Source of the DNA: a bacterium
GTDB lineage: Bacteria > Bacillota > Clostridia > Oscillospirales > Acutalibacteraceae
Direction of reading: 5' to 3'
Length of the DNA stretch: 20,782 bases
Assembly: GCA_004560045.1 (NCBI GenBank)
Contig: SFWF01000048.1
Span: forward strand, 1 to 20,782
Position numbers and translations under genes: made by a program
Notes under the pieces: generated by a model
What the model was told of the DNA's origin: nothing
The model's input: only the letters and a program-made list of their open reading frames with translations
Databases searched by the model: none
Part shown: positions 1 through 9,100 of the stretch, piece after piece
How the letters are laid out: each line of letters starts with the position of its first letter
Numbering within the stretch: position 1 is the first letter of the stretch

Positions 1-120
1 ACGGCCGTTTTTAAAATCGCTGTAGGCAAAATATACCTCTCCGATATGCTCTTTAAACAAAATCGCCGTGTCGGTAAATCGGTCGTCACGGCATAGCTGA
101 TATCCGACGGAAAAAAGCAC
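1..120 (-). CDS. N-terminal fragment of an unrecognised protein (runs off the window)
   Basis: Forty codons read on the minus strand from GTG at 120..118 to the window edge, beginning MLFSVGYQLCRDD and containing EHIGEVYFAYSDF. A strong site, AAGGAGGAG (134..126), lies 5 nt before the GTG, and a sigma-A-like promoter lies upstream, so the start is well supported. The 3' end is outside the window. No catalytic motif is visible in this fragment and I do not recognise the family with confidence. It is divergent from the AraC regulator at 273, a usual arrangement for a regulator and its target, and it lies near an alpha-galactosidase, so a link to carbohydrate use is an inference only. Confidence 0.7.
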   Translation of the reverse strand, partial: MLFSVGYQLCRDDRFTDTAILFKEHIGEVYFAYSDFKNGR

Positions 121-141
121 TCTATCTCCTCCTTTGATAAA

Positions 142-170
142 ATTATAAAATTACCGCCGAGTCGGCGCAA
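142..170 (-). promoter_or_regulatory. Sigma-A-like promoter of the left-edge gene
   Basis: On the minus strand, TTGCGC (170..165), a 17-nt spacer and TATAAT (147..142). It reads into the GTG start at 120 with a leader of about 15 nt. A palindrome (arms at 155-160 and 162-167) overlaps the -35 box and could be an operator. Confidence 0.55.
155..167. promoter_or_regulatory. Palindrome between divergent genes, candidate operator
   Basis: CGCCGA, one base, then TCGGCG: a perfect inverted repeat with 6-bp arms in otherwise AT-rich DNA. It covers the -35 box of the minus-strand promoter. A repressor or the neighbouring AraC protein could bind here; the sequence alone does not say which. Confidence 0.3.
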
Positions 171-210
171 CAATATTTCAAAGATTAAAAATAAAAAAAC
201 AAAGATTATC

Positions 211-239
211 TTGACGAAATACCTTAAATTAAGTATTAT
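211..239 (+). promoter_or_regulatory. Sigma-A-like promoter of the first araC-type gene
   Basis: TTGACG (211-216), a 17-nt spacer, TATTAT (234-239). The leader to the ATG at 273 would be about 27 nt and carries GGAGGAAG at 263-270. Confidence 0.55.
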
Positions 240-272
240 AAAAATAATATTTCAAATAAATCGGAGGAAGCT

Positions 273-1106
273 ATGCGCAAGATAGACCCCTTTGTGCGCT
301 TTGCGGCGCAGGTATCCTATACGCCCCACGAGGAATATGCCGTAGCGCCCGATAAGCGTCTTTTTATCTTCTTAAACGATAACGGATATATCGACGTCGG
401 CGGCGATAGGGTCAAAACCGAGAACGGCCTTGCGGTATATATCCCCGCCGGTGTTCCTTACAGATTTATAGGGGAGGGTGCGCTTACCTTTATTGCCGTT
501 AATTTTGACCTTACCCATTACCGCTGTGAGCATACCGCACCCTTTGGAAGGAGGCTTACCCCTTCCTCCGAATATGATAAGGGCTCCGACCCCGAATATA
601 CCGAGGAGCTTTCCTCACCTTTTTCGGTCGGACTTTCGGGGGCGGTCGAGCAGGGGAGACTCCTTACCGACGAGTATTTTTCTAAAAAGCCCTATTTTTC
701 CGAAAAACTGTCGGCAATTTTAAAGGGGCTTATTTTCGAAATGCTTCGCGAAAAGGAAAACTGCCCATTTTCCGAGGTCGATAAACGGCTTAAATCGGCG
801 GTCGGCTTTATTGAGCAAAACTATAGCGATGATATAAAAAGCACCGATATTGCCGCGGCGGCAGGCTATCATCCATATCATCTTTCGAAGCTTTTTATAA
901 AGCATCTCGGTGTCTCTCCTCATGCCTATTTAAACCGCGTCCGCCTGTCCTGCGCCGAAAGACTTCTCATCTCCACCGACCTGCCCATAACCGCTGTCTC
1001 TGCCGAGTCGGGCTTTAACAGTACCGTCAGCTTTACAAAGAATTTTAAGGAAAAACACGGAATAACCCCCTCCGCCTACCGCTCCCGCTACACCAAAACG
1101 ATATAA
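273..1106 (+). CDS. AraC-family transcriptional regulator
   Basis: A 277-residue regulator of the AraC/XylS family. The N-terminal ~150 residues look like a cupin-type effector-binding domain (for example VYIPAGVPYRF at 55-65). The C-terminal ~100 residues carry the two helix-turn-helix units: the first around 190-211 (DIAAAAGYHPYHLSKLF), the second around 238-261 (ITAVSAESGFNSTVSFTKNF), ending in the family's GITPSAYR signature. Length matches the family. The start is set by GGAGGAAG 2 nt upstream (263-270) and a promoter at 211-239. It diverges from the left-edge gene and converges with the GH36 alpha-galactosidase; by context it probably senses a sugar or glycoside and controls one of these neighbours. 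The ligand cannot be told from sequence. Confidence 0.9.
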   Translation: MRKIDPFVRFAAQVSYTPHEEYAVAPDKRLFIFLNDNGYIDVGGDRVKTENGLAVYIPAGVPYRFIGEGALTFIAVNFDLTHYRCEHTAPFGRRLTPSSEYDKGSDPEYTEELSSPFSVGLSGAVEQGRLLTDEYFSKKPYFSEKLSAILKGLIFEMLREKENCPFSEVDKRLKSAVGFIEQNYSDDIKSTDIAAAAGYHPYHLSKLFIKHLGVSPHAYLNRVRLSCAERLLISTDLPITAVSAESGFNSTVSFTKNFKEKHGITPSAYRSRYTKTI

Positions 1107-1108
1107 AA

Positions 1109-1144
1109 AAAGAGTGAACGCACCCGTTTATGCGTTCACTCTTT
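1109..1144. terminator. Bidirectional terminator
   Basis: A perfect 14-bp stem (AAAGAGTGAACGCA at 1109-1122 with its complement at 1131-1144) with an 8-nt loop, preceded by an A-run and followed by a T-rich stretch. It sits between the convergent araC-type and alpha-galactosidase genes and can serve both. Confidence 0.85.
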
Positions 1145-1159
1145 ATATTTATATAAGGT

Positions 1160-3343
1160 TTATATCTTCTTAAACACTCTCATATCGCTGGTCTGGTCGC
1201 GGTCGCAGTTTTGGAAGATTCCGAGGTTCATAAGGGTATCGCCGCCGTAAATCTTTCCTGTGGCAACCTCCTCGTATCTGGCCTTTGCGTCAAGTCCCTG
1301 AAGCTTTAAAACCTTGCTCGGAACGGCAATCTTGCCCTGAATGTTATAGGTCATAACGATAACCGTGTTCTTATCCTCCGAAACGAACTCCCAGGCGCTG
1401 TTCTGACCCTTAAAGATAGAAGCAAGCTTATAGAAATCGCCTCTGTGGAAGACCTCGCCGTATTCCTTATAGGTCTTTATAAGCTCTTTGGATGCGGCCT
1501 TGTCCTCATCACTCATCTTGGAAAGATCGAGCTCGAAGCCGAACTGACCGGGAAGGGCAACCTGACCGCGAAGCTTTATGGGGGTGTTACGGCCGATCTG
1601 ATGGTTGGGAATTGCCGAAATGTGTGCGCCCATGGTGCAGAAGGGGTAAACGAGACCGAGACCTTCCTGAATGTAGAGACGCTCCACCGCATCCGAGTCG
1701 TCACTCGACCAGGTCTGAGGCATATAGTGAAGCATACCTGCGTCAAAGCGTCCGCCGCCGCTACTACAGCCCTCGAATAATACGTCGGGGAATGCGGTGG
1801 TAACGCGTTCGAGCACCGAGTAGAGACCGAGCATATATCTGTGGGCGACCTCGCGCTGATTATCTGCGGCAAGAAGTGCCGAGCCTGCTTCAGAAAAATG
1901 ACGGTTCATATCCCACTTAACGTAGGCTATGGGATTTTCCGAAAGAGTCTTCGAAAGGAACTCTACGATATAGTCGCAAACGTCCTGACGGGTAAGATCC
2001 AAGGTGAGCTGATGGCGGCTCACGGTTCTCGGTCTGCCCTCGGTGTGGAGGCACCAGTCGGGATGTGCGCGATAAAGGTCGCTGTCGGGGGAGATCATCT
2101 CGGGCTCGAACCAAAGACCGAACTTAAGACCCTTTGCGTTTATCTTTTCGCCAAGACCCTTAAGACCCGAGGGAAGCTTTTCGGTATTTACGTACCAGTC
2201 GCCGAGGGAGCAGTTGTCGGCGTTGCGCTTTCCGAACCAACCGTCGTCGAGAACGAGCATATCTACCCCGAGCTCTGCGGCAGCATCGGCGATGGCGAGA
2301 AGCTTTTCCTCGTTAAAGTTCATATATGTAGCTTCCCAGTTGTTTATAAGCACGTAGCGCTCGGTGTCGCGGAACTTGCCACGGCAAACGTTCTTTCTTA
2401 TAATGTTGTGGAACTGTCTGGTCATAAGTCCGATACCCTCGGATGAGTAGGACATAATGACCTCGGGGGCGTAAAGACTTTCTCCTGCCTCTAACTGCCA
2501 CTCGAAATTAAAGGGATTAAGTCCCATCATAAGACGGGGACGGAAATGTCTGTCAACGTCGGCGCCACCGAACCAATTGCCGCTATAGACAAGGCAAAGA
2601 CCGAATACGTCACCTGCGGTCTCGGTCGCCTCTCTCTCTGCGAGGGCAACGAAGGGGGTGTGGTTGGGACCGCTGGCACCGCGCTTGGAGTCGACCTCCT
2701 GCATACCCACGAAAAGGGGCTTTCTTTCAATATGTGCCTCTCTTGCCCATGCGCCGTGCTGATTCATCATATCGTAGTTCATGTGGGGAAAATCGGCGCA
2801 GAAGCTCATAAGAGATTTTACCGTAAAGCGGTCGGCAGAATTGTTTACCACCTTTACGAAGCGGGTCATAATATCCTTTTCCTCGAATACGCAGTAGTAA
2901 AGGTAAACGGTAACTCCCTTAAGCTCATCGAAAAGCTCGATCTCTAAGGTTTCGGCCGTGTCATCCTCGTTTGCGTAGGTGGAGGGAAGACCCTCGGGAC
3001 GAAGCTTCTCGTTATATACCTTATATCCCTTATACGAAAGCTTGGTTATGGGGCTTCCGTCCTTATAAACGGCGTGGAAGGCAGGGGTACGTAGATCGCA
3101 ACTGCCGTAGGTGGGAAATTCCTGCATTAGCACGTCGGAGGAATGGGGTTTAAAACCCGGAAGGTCAACGGCATCAAGGTTGTCTCCGGTCAGGGGATAA
3201 AGCTCGGCAATAGGAGGAACTTCATTTACCCTTTTGCCCCAATAACTGTGGGCGAGAAGACCGTGCGCCACCTCAAAAGCATAGCTCGTATTTTTGGTGT
3301 GAAGATAAAACTGATTGGTTTGCTCGTTTACGATAATTGCCAT
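1160..3343 (-). CDS. Alpha-galactosidase, glycoside hydrolase family 36
   Basis: A 727-residue GH36 retaining alpha-galactosidase that releases terminal alpha-1,6-galactose from melibiose, raffinose-type sugars or galactomannan side chains. No signal peptide is seen, so it is probably cytoplasmic. The N-terminal beta-sandwich occupies about 1-320 and the TIM barrel follows. Catalytic landmarks are clear: the nucleophile D478 in YVKWDMNRH, the acid/base D548 in WSSDDSDAVERL, the galactose-binding LDDGWF (365-370) and FEGCSSGGGRFD (523-534). The two Asp positions agree with my recollection of the characterised Geobacillus AgaA. Length is normal for bacterial GH36. Start ATG at 3343 has AAGGAG (3356..3351) upstream. 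It follows the damaged hydrolase gene by about 11 nt, suggesting one transcript and formerly coupled translation. Confidence 0.95.
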   Translation of the reverse strand: MAIIVNEQTNQFYLHTKNTSYAFEVAHGLLAHSYWGKRVNEVPPIAELYPLTGDNLDAVDLPGFKPHSSDVLMQEFPTYGSCDLRTPAFHAVYKDGSPITKLSYKGYKVYNEKLRPEGLPSTYANEDDTAETLEIELFDELKGVTVYLYYCVFEEKDIMTRFVKVVNNSADRFTVKSLMSFCADFPHMNYDMMNQHGAWAREAHIERKPLFVGMQEVDSKRGASGPNHTPFVALAEREATETAGDVFGLCLVYSGNWFGGADVDRHFRPRLMMGLNPFNFEWQLEAGESLYAPEVIMSYSSEGIGLMTRQFHNIIRKNVCRGKFRDTERYVLINNWEATYMNFNEEKLLAIADAAAELGVDMLVLDDGWFGKRNADNCSLGDWYVNTEKLPSGLKGLGEKINAKGLKFGLWFEPEMISPDSDLYRAHPDWCLHTEGRPRTVSRHQLTLDLTRQDVCDYIVEFLSKTLSENPIAYVKWDMNRHFSEAGSALLAADNQREVAHRYMLGLYSVLERVTTAFPDVLFEGCSSGGGRFDAGMLHYMPQTWSSDDSDAVERLYIQEGLGLVYPFCTMGAHISAIPNHQIGRNTPIKLRGQVALPGQFGFELDLSKMSDEDKAASKELIKTYKEYGEVFHRGDFYKLASIFKGQNSAWEFVSEDKNTVIVMTYNIQGKIAVPSKVLKLQGLDAKARYEEVATGKIYGGDTLMNLGIFQNCDRDQTSDMRVFKKI

Positions 3344-3354
3344 ATAAATTCTCC

Positions 3355-3956
3355 TTATATCTCTATAAAGCCGTTTTGATTCGGCAGAATTTCGGGTGTG
3401 TGGAAGACGATCTTTTTATACTCGTCCGTGCGGTATTTTTCGATAAAAGCTTTGTTTTTATCGGGGTCTTGAAAAGCAGTTTTTCCTCATCACGGGTCAC
3501 GAGTATCACCGAAGAGCCCTGACAGTGCCCTCCGATGTGTATAAGCCGTATATTCTCAAAAGGCTCAAGCTCGTCCTCAAAGGTTACCGTTTCTACCCCC
3601 TCGGGAAGATAGGAAGCGCCCTCAAAAAGGGTATCCTTATGCATAAAAAACCTTGCCTTTTTAAAATATTTCGCGCAGGCAATATGGTCGTAGTGGGGGT
3701 GAGAGATAATAACGTCGGTAATGTCAAGAGGGGAAAGGCCGTATTTTCTCAGAAGCAGGGCAGGGGAGATAAGATGTTTCATATCCCAGCCATACATATC
3801 GTTACAGCCCACGTCAATAAGAATACGACGGTCGTCAGTCTCTATTAAATAAAACAAAAATGAGATCGGTCTGGGCACAAAGCTATCCTTTTTATCGGCA
3901 AAAAAATTATGCTCGGCAAAGGTAGACTGCCCATATTTTAAAGCGGTAATTTTCAT
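3355..3956 (-). pseudogene. Metallo-beta-lactamase-fold hydrolase (lactonase-like), internal deletion and frameshift
   Basis: The open frame spans 3956..3363 (197 codons). Its first 162 residues are a good MBL-fold protein of the N-acyl-homoserine-lactonase-like group: HPHYDH at 86-91 and the next metal-ligand region GGHCQGS (H144). After F162 the frame turns into a Lys/Ser-rich tail with no family likeness. In the next frame the same DNA (3471..3355) reads QDPDKNKAFIEKY and ends IVFHTPEILPNQNGFIEI before TAA at 3357..3355, which looks like the family's true C-terminus including its last ligand His. The segment expected in between, with the bridging Asp (GDxxY type), is absent. So about 20 or so codons appear lost, with a shift of frame, near 3469-3473. 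No ribosome binding site precedes the ATG; a promoter is placed for a leaderless transcript. Probably inactive. Confidence 0.75.
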
Positions 3957-3962
3957 AAACCG

Positions 3963-3991
3963 AGTATATCACAAAAAACTTGAAAAAACAA
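3963..3991 (-). promoter_or_regulatory. Promoter of the hydrolase/alpha-galactosidase operon, probably leaderless
   Basis: Minus strand: TTGTTT (3991..3986), 17-nt spacer, TATACT (3968..3963). Only 6 nt separate the -10 box from the ATG at 3956, so transcription would begin at or beside the start codon. That agrees with the lack of a ribosome binding site there. Confidence 0.5.
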
Positions 3992-3993
3992 GT
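3978..3993. promoter_or_regulatory. Inverted repeat over two divergent -35 boxes
   Basis: ACTTG (3978-3982), six A, CAAGT (3989-3993). The arms overlap the -35 boxes of both divergent promoters, a position where one bound protein could control both units. Arms are short, so chance is possible. Confidence 0.25.
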
Positions 3994-4008
3994 ACGAAAA
4001 GGTATAAT
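3980..4008 (+). promoter_or_regulatory. Sigma-A promoter of the TIM-barrel gene
   Basis: TTGAAA (3980-3985), 17-nt spacer, TATAAT (4003-4008). Leader of about 20 nt to the ATG at 4034, carrying GAGGTGAT at 4022-4029. Confidence 0.75.
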
Positions 4009-4033
4009 TTAAACTACAATTGAGGTGATATGA

Positions 4034-4873
4034 ATGTATAAGCAAAAGCTTTGTTTAGGTCTTATGACAAGCCTGCCCGAACCGCTTACAGAGCAGGTGA
4101 AAATGATAAAATCCGCAGGCTTCGACGCCGTATTTGCCGAGTGGAACGGGAAGGGTAGCCTCGACGAAATAGCCCAAGAGATTAAAAATCAAGATCTCAT
4201 TTTTCAGTCGATACACGCGCCCTTCACAAAATCTGCCCATATGTGGGGAGAGGACGAGAAAAAGGCAGAAATCGCCCTAAATGAGCTTCTCGACTGCCTC
4301 GACGACTGCGAAAAGCTGGGCGCACCTATAATGGTGGCTCACGCTTTTATCGGCTTTGAAGACCATAACCCCACCGCCATAGGCATTAAGAGATTTGAAA
4401 AAGTCGTAAACTCTGCCGAGGAAAAGGGAATAAAAATCGCCTTCGAAAACACAGAGGGGGAGGAATATCTCGATGCCCTGATGGAAGCCTTTAAAAATAA
4501 TAAAAACGTAGGCTTTTGCCTCGATACGGGTCACGAAATGTGCTATAACCGTCATCGCGATATGCTCGCCTCCTACGGCGACCGCCTTATCGCCACCCAT
4601 TTAAACGACAATCTCGGAATCAGCAGGGAAGACGGCGAAATCTTCTGGACAGACGATCTGCATCTTCTTCCCTTCGACGGAATTGCCGATTGGGACAATA
4701 TCGCCGCCCGTCTGGATAAATGGGGCTATAACGGAATTTTAACCTTCGAGCTTACCGTAAAATCAAAGCCCGACCGACATGAAAACGATAAATATGCCGC
4801 AATGCTCACCGAGAGCTATCTTGCCGAAGCCTATTCCCGCGCTTGCCGCGTTGCAGATCTTAGAAAAAAGTAA
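4034..4873 (+). CDS. Sugar phosphate isomerase/epimerase-like TIM-barrel protein
   Basis: A 279-residue protein of the xylose-isomerase-like TIM-barrel superfamily (AP endonuclease family 2 fold). Visible metal or substrate-site candidates in barrel order: H61 in QSIHAPF, H103 in VAHAFIG, E138 in FENTEG, D164 and H167 in CLDTGHE, H189 in THLND, H210 in LHLLPFDG and E239 in TFEL. These fit a divalent-metal enzyme acting on a sugar or cyclitol. The exact substrate is unknown; members include hexulose epimerases, inosose dehydratases and hydroxypyruvate isomerases. Length is normal. An ATG at 4030 stops after three codons, so 4034 is the start. It is divergent from the alpha-galactosidase operon and may handle a product of galactoside breakdown (inference). 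Confidence 0.85.
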   Translation: MYKQKLCLGLMTSLPEPLTEQVKMIKSAGFDAVFAEWNGKGSLDEIAQEIKNQDLIFQSIHAPFTKSAHMWGEDEKKAEIALNELLDCLDDCEKLGAPIMVAHAFIGFEDHNPTAIGIKRFEKVVNSAEEKGIKIAFENTEGEEYLDALMEAFKNNKNVGFCLDTGHEMCYNRHRDMLASYGDRLIATHLNDNLGISREDGEIFWTDDLHLLPFDGIADWDNIAARLDKWGYNGILTFELTVKSKPDRHENDKYAAMLTESYLAEAYSRACRVADLRKK

Positions 4874-4879
4874 AGAAAA

Positions 4880-4902
4880 AACCTCAGACACCGTCTGAGG
4901 TT
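4880..4902. terminator. Bidirectional terminator
   Basis: A 10-bp stem, AACCTCAGAC (4880-4889), 3-nt loop ACC, complement at 4893-4902, with a T-run at 4905-4910 and an A-run before it. It lies between the convergent TIM-barrel and lipoprotein genes. Confidence 0.85.
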
Positions 4903-4908
4903 AATTTT

Positions 4909-5961
4909 TTATCCGTGCAGTCTTGTGAAATTCCATTTCGTACCGATGTCGGTCTCGAAAAGCATACTGTCCTTGGCGGTGTTAAGCTCAACCTTGTTGG
5001 CACCGCTCGTAAGGTCAAAGAATCTGTTTGAATCACAGACAATAACGGTTCCCGTCTCTTTTCCCGAAAAGGCCTTAAACAAAGCATTGGTAGGAGATTT
5101 GAGTCCCATACCGCTAAGCTCGGTATCGCTGAAGGCGAAGCGGGTGAAGGAATCGTAGCGGACTCCTTCGGTGGGGTCGGAATAATACCATTTATCTTCG
5201 AGCTTTACCGCTAAGAAATCGAAATTTTGCGGTCCCGTTTCTCCGTCAAAGGTGCAACGAAGGTCGAGAGCGTCGATACCCGCCTGAGTCAGCAGATAGC
5301 AATAGGCCTTCGAAAGCATCTCGGCATTACCTTTTTTATGAACTATCGGAGTATAAAGGCTTTTGGGGTATACCGGCTTTTCGGGTTCCTTTGCGGGAGG
5401 GGTAAGCTCGTCGTACTCTATAGTCTTATAAAGCTTTTCATATATTACCATAGCGACCTCTGTGTCGCTGTCGTCGAAGCGAAGCCCCGTCAGATATTCG
5501 GTCGCCTTATCGGTAAAAGCCTTGACCGCCTTATCGTGGTCGGCCTTGGTCTCGACCTTATAGGTCCAGCCGACGGTATTATTCTCTACGTTTACCTTCG
5601 CTCCGTCGGTATCTGAGTAGATAACGGGGAAATAGGCCTCGATAAGCTTTATCACAGCGCCGTATTTGACTCCTGCTTCAAAGGGGACGGAGTTTCCGAA
5701 ATCAAGATAGGCCTTAACAATCTTTTTATATAGGTCAAGCTCGGCCTGGCCTATCTGCGCCTTAAGGGTAATGGGAAGAGCCTCGTGGTCGATAGCGACC
5801 GTGTATACGGGAGGCTTAATAAAATCTCCTCCGGTGGAGGGCTCTGCGTCGGGGGCGTCGATGGTGGGGTCGGTGTTGCGCTTATCCTCACATCCCGAAA
5901 GGCAGGAGGTAATCATTATCAGAGCTGTAAAGACGGCTAAAAATTTAATGAATATATTCAA
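4909..5961 (-). CDS. Lipoprotein with a transglutaminase-like fold lacking catalytic Cys and His
   Basis: A 350-residue lipoprotein. The signal peptide ends in LSGC with the lipidated Cys probably C24, so it should be anchored outside the membrane. Residues about 205-282 align without gaps at the key places to the transglutaminase-like domain of the lipoprotein at 14626-15996: GNAEMLSKAYCYLLTQAGI matches its GVCESYSEAFQTLLNAVGI, and FLAVKLEDKWYYSDP matches WNAVKLDGEWYACDI. In that alignment the catalytic Cys is A213 and the His is F247; only the Asp (D262) remains. It therefore probably binds rather than cleaves or cross-links. The start is TTG at 5961..5959, with AGGAGA (5974..5969) 7 nt before it; no better ATG exists. 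It is monocistronic and divergent from the dockerin-like protein gene. Confidence 0.8.
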   Translation of the reverse strand: MNIFIKFLAVFTALIMITSCLSGCEDKRNTDPTIDAPDAEPSTGGDFIKPPVYTVAIDHEALPITLKAQIGQAELDLYKKIVKAYLDFGNSVPFEAGVKYGAVIKLIEAYFPVIYSDTDGAKVNVENNTVGWTYKVETKADHDKAVKAFTDKATEYLTGLRFDDSDTEVAMVIYEKLYKTIEYDELTPPAKEPEKPVYPKSLYTPIVHKKGNAEMLSKAYCYLLTQAGIDALDLRCTFDGETGPQNFDFLAVKLEDKWYYSDPTEGVRYDSFTRFAFSDTELSGMGLKSPTNALFKAFSGKETGTVIVCDSNRFFDLTSGANKVELNTAKDSMLFETDIGTKWNFTRLHG

Positions 5962-5992
5962 AATAAAATCTCCTAAACTGTTTTATAGGTAT

Positions 5993-6021
5993 ATATTATC
6001 ATCTTTTGTCTTAAAATTCAA
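5993..6021 (-). promoter_or_regulatory. Sigma-A-like promoter of the lipoprotein gene
   Basis: Minus strand TTGAAT (6021..6016), 17-nt spacer, TAATAT (5998..5993). The leader to the TTG start would be about 25 nt. Confidence 0.45.
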
Positions 6022-6083
6022 CCCGAATATTAAATGTTCAACATAACTAAAAAAAATCACGCGTTTTTTTAACAAGTTGATAA

Positions 6084-6112
6084 TTGACAATGCAAATAGG
6101 TGGCGATATAAT
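6084..6112 (+). promoter_or_regulatory. Perfect-consensus sigma-A promoter
   Basis: TTGACA (6084-6089), 17-nt spacer, TATAAT (6107-6112): both hexamers exact at ideal spacing. Transcription should begin near 6119, which rules out the in-frame ATG at 6115 as the start of the large secreted protein. Confidence 0.85.
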
Positions 6113-6156
6113 GTATGTGTATGATTAAATCCTTGTCTTTGAAAGGAAGAATAGCT

Positions 6157-9100
6157 ATGAAAAATACCATAACTAAGCTGCTTACCTGTATTTTGGCGGT
6201 AACGCTTCTGCTTTCCTGTGTCATTGTTCCGCAGTCTGTCGCAGTCGCGGAAAGCGTTCGTGAGGATACCTTGTTCAGCAAGGCTTTGCTGAGCGAGCTC
6301 GGAATAGCCCCCGACGAGCTTATATTTAAAAAAGATTATACTGTCTACGAGGGCGGAAATACCTCAGCAATGGAGGGTTGGAGCGGTGATACCGGCGCTC
6401 TTTCGGTGTCCTCGGTAACCCCCGCGGGAGCCGACACTGCGGTAAACGGTCTTCAGTTTTATAGTCCGAGCGGAAACGCTTTTGTAAACTATCAGCTTCC
6501 AACCGATAACTTCCTGCTTAAGCTCGATATGTACACTATGGGTGAAAACGGCGGAAACTGGGATGTGAAAATACTGAATTCCAACGGTAACCTTGCCTAT
6601 TCCATGACCATCCCCGCTTATAACAGAACCTACGACGATCAGGCCTCAAAAAACCTGTTCAGCGTTAAAAACTATATCGGAGATGGAGACACATATCCTT
6701 CCGCCACCGGCTATACTCTAAGCGTTCAGCATACAAACCTTGCTATGGAGCTCGTCTGCTATAACGGATATTTCTATTTCGTTAATATGAATGGAGAGCT
6801 TATTTGCTGTATGCCCTCCCGCACAGACGTCTCTAAAACATATCAGCTTCAGCTCAGAAGCTGGGCCGCAGGCGCGGTCATAACCAAAATGTCCCTTACA
6901 GGTCTTACTGCCGCCGAGGATAGCTTTGCCTCCTCTATCGGCGCAAAGGTAGACGGTACCGCATTTTATGCCGACTACCGCGGCTACAGAACCGATGATA
7001 ACGGCGAAACCACCTATAAAACCGACTTTTCGGCCACCTCAGGCACCGTCACGATCTCCGAAACGACCCCCTATAACAAGACCTCTAAGGTAACCGGACT
7101 TAACGTATCTAATGGAACCGGATCCGCTTTTGCCGAGATAGACTTTAAAGCTGTCGATTACGTCGCAAAGGTATCCTACGTTCACTCTGCTCATCACGGC
7201 GGATATTCTTCGGTAGCCATTCGGGACGAAGCAGGGGTCTATAATGCCCAAATTTCCCTGCCCTTCTCCAACCGCAACAGCGATGAATGGCACTCCAATC
7301 TTTTAGCCTATAAGAATAACATCAACCTGCGCACCACCGCGAAACAGGACTTTGGAGGCACCACGAAATACACCGTCGGAACCGACGTTATGAATTTCTG
7401 TAACACCGATGCCAGAGAGACGAGAAATATCGAAGCTACTATCTACATTTATTCTTACAAGGGTCACGTTTACTACCTGACCTTCGACCAAAACGGAAAA
7501 CAGGTACTTCTTCATAAAAACGTCGCCTGCGCTGAGAAAGGACTCAACCGTACCCTACGGCTTTTCGCTAATTGGGGCGGAATCGTGGTAAAAAGCGTTC
7601 ACGTTCAGACCCTTTCGCCTAACAACTCGGTCGAGAACCTCTTTGCCGATACCTTGGGCGCCGAGACAGGTAACACCTTGGTTTATAAGGATTATACCGT
7701 AAACGGAGCAGAAAAGGGAAGCTGGACCGAAGGTAAAATTGACACAGCCGCTCCCGTAGGCTCGGCTGTAATGGAGACCTACAAGCAGCAGGACAAGGCC
7801 GAACCCTCTTTGTATGTTCAGAACGACGGAGGAACTTTATGTTCCTATTACGATCTTACCGCCGATAATTTCGTTGCAAAGGTAACCTTCCTTGAAGAAC
7901 GCGGAAGAAACGCATTTGTCCATATCGGTGTTGCCGATTCAGAGAAGACCGCCCTTTCCTTTGTGAAATTCCCGGGATCGGGAAGACCGACCGAGGTAAG
8001 TAAAAATCAGGTTCACTTTAAAAATCAAGCCTGGCTCACCCTTGACAAAAAGCTTTACGATCTGTCGGTTACGGGCAATCCCTTTACCCTCTATATTTTC
8101 TGCTTCGGCAATACGGTTTATTGGACCGATCCGAACGGAAAGCTCATTTATAGCGAGAGCTTTACCGCAGAAAGCGGTCGTAAGCTTTATATAGCAGGCG
8201 ACTATACGGGAATTGATCTGCTAAACCTTCAGGTAAAAGAGCTCAGCTCGGTTTATGCGGGCGGAAACGGAAGCGATGCTGCTCCCTTTATCATTGAAAA
8301 TGCCGATCAGCTTTACCGCGCAGTTGGAAGTTTCGGCGGCGGAAAGCATTATGTGCTCGCAAACGATATTTATCTTAACGACGTCGACGCAATAAACTGG
8401 AATAACGGCTCGGTAATCAAAGAAGGCTATGAGCCCCGCGAGTGGTTCCATAATGCAGGCGGAAATACCAGTTTTTACGTAGGAAGCGACGGAGTTACAA
8501 CCGGAACCTTCAAAGGTACCCTCGACGGTAACGGTTATGCCATTCACGGTATCTGGTACCCGAGCGATTCCGTATACGGCGTTGTTGGACTTCTTCCCGA
8601 TACTAACGAGACGACCGTTAAAAACCTTGTTTTAAGTCATAGCTTCGTGCGAGGCTATCCCAAGATCGGCGCTATCTCCTCGAGAAGCTTAAACGGAGTC
8701 TTTGAAAACGTCCTTATCGACGAGACCGTCACCGTTCAGCATACGGGAATCTGGACCAACTCCTTCTCGGCAGGTGCTTTTGTGGGAATGAGTGAAACAG
8801 GCGGAAGACTTACCTTTAAAAACTGCGCAACCTACGCTACCGTCGACAATTACGGAGACGGCAGAAACTGCGGTCTCGTGGGCTCAACCTGGACCTACAC
8901 CGTCATAGAGGCCGAAAACTGCATCTGCATCGGTACCATACCCTTCTGCGGTGACAGTAACGGCGGAACGCAGACCATGGCAAAGGTCGCCGAGCGCTTC
9001 ATCCACACAAACGTATATTCCGACGTAGAATATAACTGTAGCATCGGCTGTACTGACGGTACCTATACCGGCATCGTATTCGGCACCCTTGCTTCTGCCG

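Noticed and set aside
1841..2446. A 201-codon plus-strand frame inside the alpha-galactosidase gene
   Set aside because: It is a shadow of the well-supported GH36 gene on the other strand.
6115..6156. Upstream in-frame ATG for the large secreted protein
   Set aside because: It lies before the predicted transcription start, lacks a ribosome binding site and would spoil the signal peptide.
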